Origin: Planctomycetota bacterium
Lineage (GTDB): Bacteria; Planctomycetota; PUPC01; JABMSA01; JAUWKK01
Reading direction: 5' to 3'
DNA: 7,391 bases
Assembly (NCBI GenBank): GCA_030614245.1
Contig: JAUWKK010000133.1
Span: 1 to 7,391 of the forward strand
Below are positions 5,642-7,391 of the stretch, one piece after another; position 1 is the first letter of the stretch, and each line of letters opens with the position of its first letter. A program made the position numbers and the translations under genes. Under the pieces are notes generated by a model. It saw only the letters and a list, made by a program, of their open reading frames with translations, ran no database searches and was not told the origin of the DNA.

Positions 5642-6727
5642 ATGAAAAAGGTCAATTTCCTGCTGTGCGTGCATAATCATCAGCCGACGGGCAATTTCGA
5701 CGGCGTCTTCGAGATGGCCTGCAAGATGGCCTACGAGCCGTTCCTCGAAGTGCTCGAACGCCACCCCGGCATCCGCCTCACACTCCACTTCAGCGGCTGC
5801 CTGCTGGATTGGATGGAGCAGCATCGGCCGGCGACCGTCGAACGCATCGCCGCACTCGTCGACGCCAACCGCGTGGAACTGATGGGCGGCGGATACTACG
5901 AACCTATACTCGCTATGCTGCCCGACCGCGACAAGATCGGCCAGATCGAGAGCTTCCGCGAATACCTCGAGAAACGTTTCAACACGAAGATCCGAGGAGC
6001 CTGGCTCACCGAACGCGTCTGGGAACAGAGCCTCACCACCCCCCTCGTGCAGGCCGGAGTCGAATACGTCATAGTCGACGACTCCCACTTCCGCAACGCC
6101 GGCTTGCAGGATGATCAACTGGACGGTTACTACCTGACCGAAGACCAGGGCAATCTGCTCTCGGTCTTCTCCGGCAGCGAACGCCTGCGGTATCTCATTC
6201 CGTTCGATGATCCCTGTAAGACGATCGAGTTGCTCGGGTCGCTCGCGGACGAAGCCCGTGAAGGCTGGGCTGAAGAAAGAATCGTCGCCTATGCAGACGA
6301 CGGCGAGAAGTTCGGCTTCTGGCCCGAGACACACAAGCTCGTCTACGAAGAAGGCTGGCTCGACCGCTTCTTCGACGAAATCGAACAGCGCGCCTACTGG
6401 ATCAATCTGATGACGCTCGGCGAGGCGGTCGACCGCTTCCCCCCCCGTGGGATAATATACCTGCCGGATGCCTCGTATCGGGAGATGATGGAGTGGGCGA
6501 TGCCGGCGGACACGCTGATGCAGCTCGAAGACTGCACCGCACAGCTCAAGGAGTGCGGCGTCTACGATCAGACGAAGCGATTCCTCCGGGGCGGTATGTG
6601 GCGAAACTTCAAGCACAAGTATCCCGAGATGAACGACATGTACGGCCGCATGCTCCGCATCAGCGAGAAGGTGAAGAACATCGAGGGCTTCGACGAGGAG
6701 TACAGGGACGCCCAGATGGAGCTGTAG
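5642..6727 (+). CDS. GH57 4-alpha-glucanotransferase-like enzyme, N-terminal part, cut by in-frame TAG
   Basis: The 361 codons encode the GH57 catalytic barrel of a 4-alpha-glucanotransferase-type enzyme, which moves alpha-1,4-glucan chains between acceptors. The match to the Thermococcus litoralis enzyme, recalled from knowledge, is clear: HNHQP (11-15); GGGYYEP with E87; WLTERVW with nucleophile E124 (E123 in T. litoralis); ADDGEKFGFWP with acid/base D220 (D214); and LPDASY (274-279). The usual enzyme has about 650 residues, so this is little more than half. The stop TAG (codon 362) falls where relatives continue into a conserved QCN..YWHG segment, and the same frame goes on after it. As read, the product would lack the end of the catalytic region and the C-terminal beta domain. 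It could be a recent nonsense mutation, a sequencing error or a read-through site. A run of eight C at 6439-6446 is in frame. Confidence 0.88.
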   Translation: MKKVNFLLCVHNHQPTGNFDGVFEMACKMAYEPFLEVLERHPGIRLTLHFSGCLLDWMEQHRPATVERIAALVDANRVELMGGGYYEPILAMLPDRDKIGQIESFREYLEKRFNTKIRGAWLTERVWEQSLTTPLVQAGVEYVIVDDSHFRNAGLQDDQLDGYYLTEDQGNLLSVFSGSERLRYLIPFDDPCKTIELLGSLADEAREGWAEERIVAYADDGEKFGFWPETHKLVYEEGWLDRFFDEIEQRAYWINLMTLGEAVDRFPPRGIIYLPDASYREMMEWAMPADTLMQLEDCTAQLKECGVYDQTKRFLRGGMWRNFKHKYPEMNDMYGRMLRISEKVKNIEGFDEEYRDAQMEL

Positions 6728-7391
6728 CGCAGCCAGTGCTGCTGTGCGTGGTGGCACGGGGTCTTCGGCGGGCTATACCTGCCGCATCTTCGCTCTGCCG
6801 TCTACGAGCACATGCTCCGCGCCGAGGCCATAGCGGACAGCACCGTGCATGACGACGACGCCTGGCTCGAGGCCGAACTCCGCGACGTCAATCTCGCTAC
6901 CAAGCCCGAGGTCGTCCTCTCCAACGGTCGGCTCGGGACGGTCTTTGTGCCCCATCGCGGCGGACATCTCACCGAGTTCTCTCTGGTGGAAGCGGGAGTC
7001 AACCTGCTGAGCACCATAACCCGCCGCAAGGAAGCCTATCACCGGGACGTGTCCCGCGCGCAGAAGCCCGAAGAAGTCGCGACGGACGACGTTCAAAGCA
7101 TTCACGATGTGATCCTGTGCAAAGAGCACGGACTCGAGAGCCTGCTGAAATACGACTGGTACCGCCGCGAGGCGCTGATCGACCATTTCTTCGGCCCTCA
7201 TACAACCCTGGACGCCGTTGCAGACTGCGAGTATGATGAATACGGTGATTTCGTGCAGGAGCCTTACGAATTCGACCTGAAGCGCAAGGATGATCGGATA
7301 TGGCTGCAATTCATCCGCAGGGGGCACGTCCGCTGCCCAAGTGTGGAGCAGCCTTTCCAGGCTGCTGATTCATTGCATTGGCAGGCTGAAA
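6728..7391 (+). pseudogene. Continuation of the GH57 4-alpha-glucanotransferase reading frame beyond the TAG (partial)
   Basis: Reading in the same frame as the gene at 5642, 221 codons follow the TAG without another stop to the window end (codons 363-583). They encode what the family has at this point: SQCCCAWWHGVFGGLYLPHL directly after the stop, then a beta-rich C-terminal domain with VFVPHRGGHLTEF, ASIHD-like VQSIHDVIL, YDWYRREALIDHFF and GDFVQEPYEFDL. No good ribosome binding site precedes the first in-frame ATG (6812), so separate translation is unlikely. Codon use resembles the upstream part, so the break looks recent or is not real. From about codon 567 (7342) the frame runs into the twin-hairpin repeat, giving SVEQPFQAADSLHWQAE, which does not look like the enzyme. 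The true 3' end lies outside the window. Confidence 0.8.
7342..7391 (+). repeat. Twin-hairpin dispersed repeat, copy 3 (cut by window end), inside the GH57 frame
   Basis: Bases 7342-7365 are identical to the 24-base left half of copies 1 and 2 and contain the GCAGCCT-TTCC-AGGCTGC hairpin. The spacer and the start of the right hairpin (GGCAGGCTGAAA) align with copy 2 at the same spacing, with a few spacer differences. The right end is cut off. It stands within the open frame of the second GH57 gene and adds no stop codon in the part visible. Confidence 0.85.

Noticed and set aside
6725..6727. Genome-wide reassignment of TAG to an amino acid
   Set aside because: glgA ends at TAG (5533-5535) just after the expected end of the family. 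Reading through would add only a short tail to a TGA at 5581, with no homology. Site-specific read-through remains possible.
5612..6757. Minus-strand open frame of 381 codons opposite the second GH57 gene
   Set aside because: The + strand frame carries all GH57 motifs. The antisense product has no recognisable features.
6812..7391. Independent downstream gene starting at ATG 6812
   Set aside because: There is no good ribosome binding site, and the sequence is the C-terminal part of the GH57 enzyme already in progress before that codon.

Overview
The window is about 60% GC and reads as a bacterial chromosome segment carrying a glycogen / alpha-1,4-glucan metabolism cluster. All genes are on the + strand. 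The order is: a GH57 glycoside hydrolase of the alpha-amylase/amylopullulanase type (203-2500); a GalT-family nucleotidylyltransferase (2611-3630); a GT5 glycogen synthase, glgA (4000-5535); and a second GH57 enzyme of the 4-alpha-glucanotransferase type (5642 onward, running off the right edge). Two different GH57 enzymes around a GT5 synthase, plus intergenic spaces full of short palindromic repeats, suggest an uncultured environmental bacterium such as a planctomycete, armatimonad or similar lineage. This placement is a guess; no marker gene is present to settle it.

The genes fit one job. GlgA builds the alpha-1,4-glucan from a sugar nucleotide. The GalT-like enzyme interconverts sugar phosphates and sugar nucleotides, and its place beside glgA suggests it may serve glucose rather than galactose metabolism. 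The two GH57 enzymes would trim, transfer or remodel the glucan. None of the four proteins has an obvious signal peptide, so the pathway is probably cytoplasmic. No branching enzyme of the GH13 type, glgC or phosphorylase lies inside the window.

The second GH57 gene is the main anomaly. An in-frame TAG at 6725-6727 stops it after 361 codons, yet the same frame continues open for 221 more codons to the window end and encodes the rest of the expected enzyme. The gene is therefore split by a point nonsense codon, without a frameshift. Near the right edge the open frame runs into a dispersed palindromic repeat (7342-7391), a second possible lesion.

Each space between genes holds repeats. A 62-bp twin-hairpin element occurs three times in alternating orientation (100-187 expanded, 2520-2581 inverted, 7342-7391 cut by the window end). 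A different nested palindrome fills much of the 369-bp gap before glgA. A short 7/14-bp tandem repeat lies between glgA and the second GH57 gene. No tRNA, rRNA, CRISPR array, transposase or convincing terminator was found.
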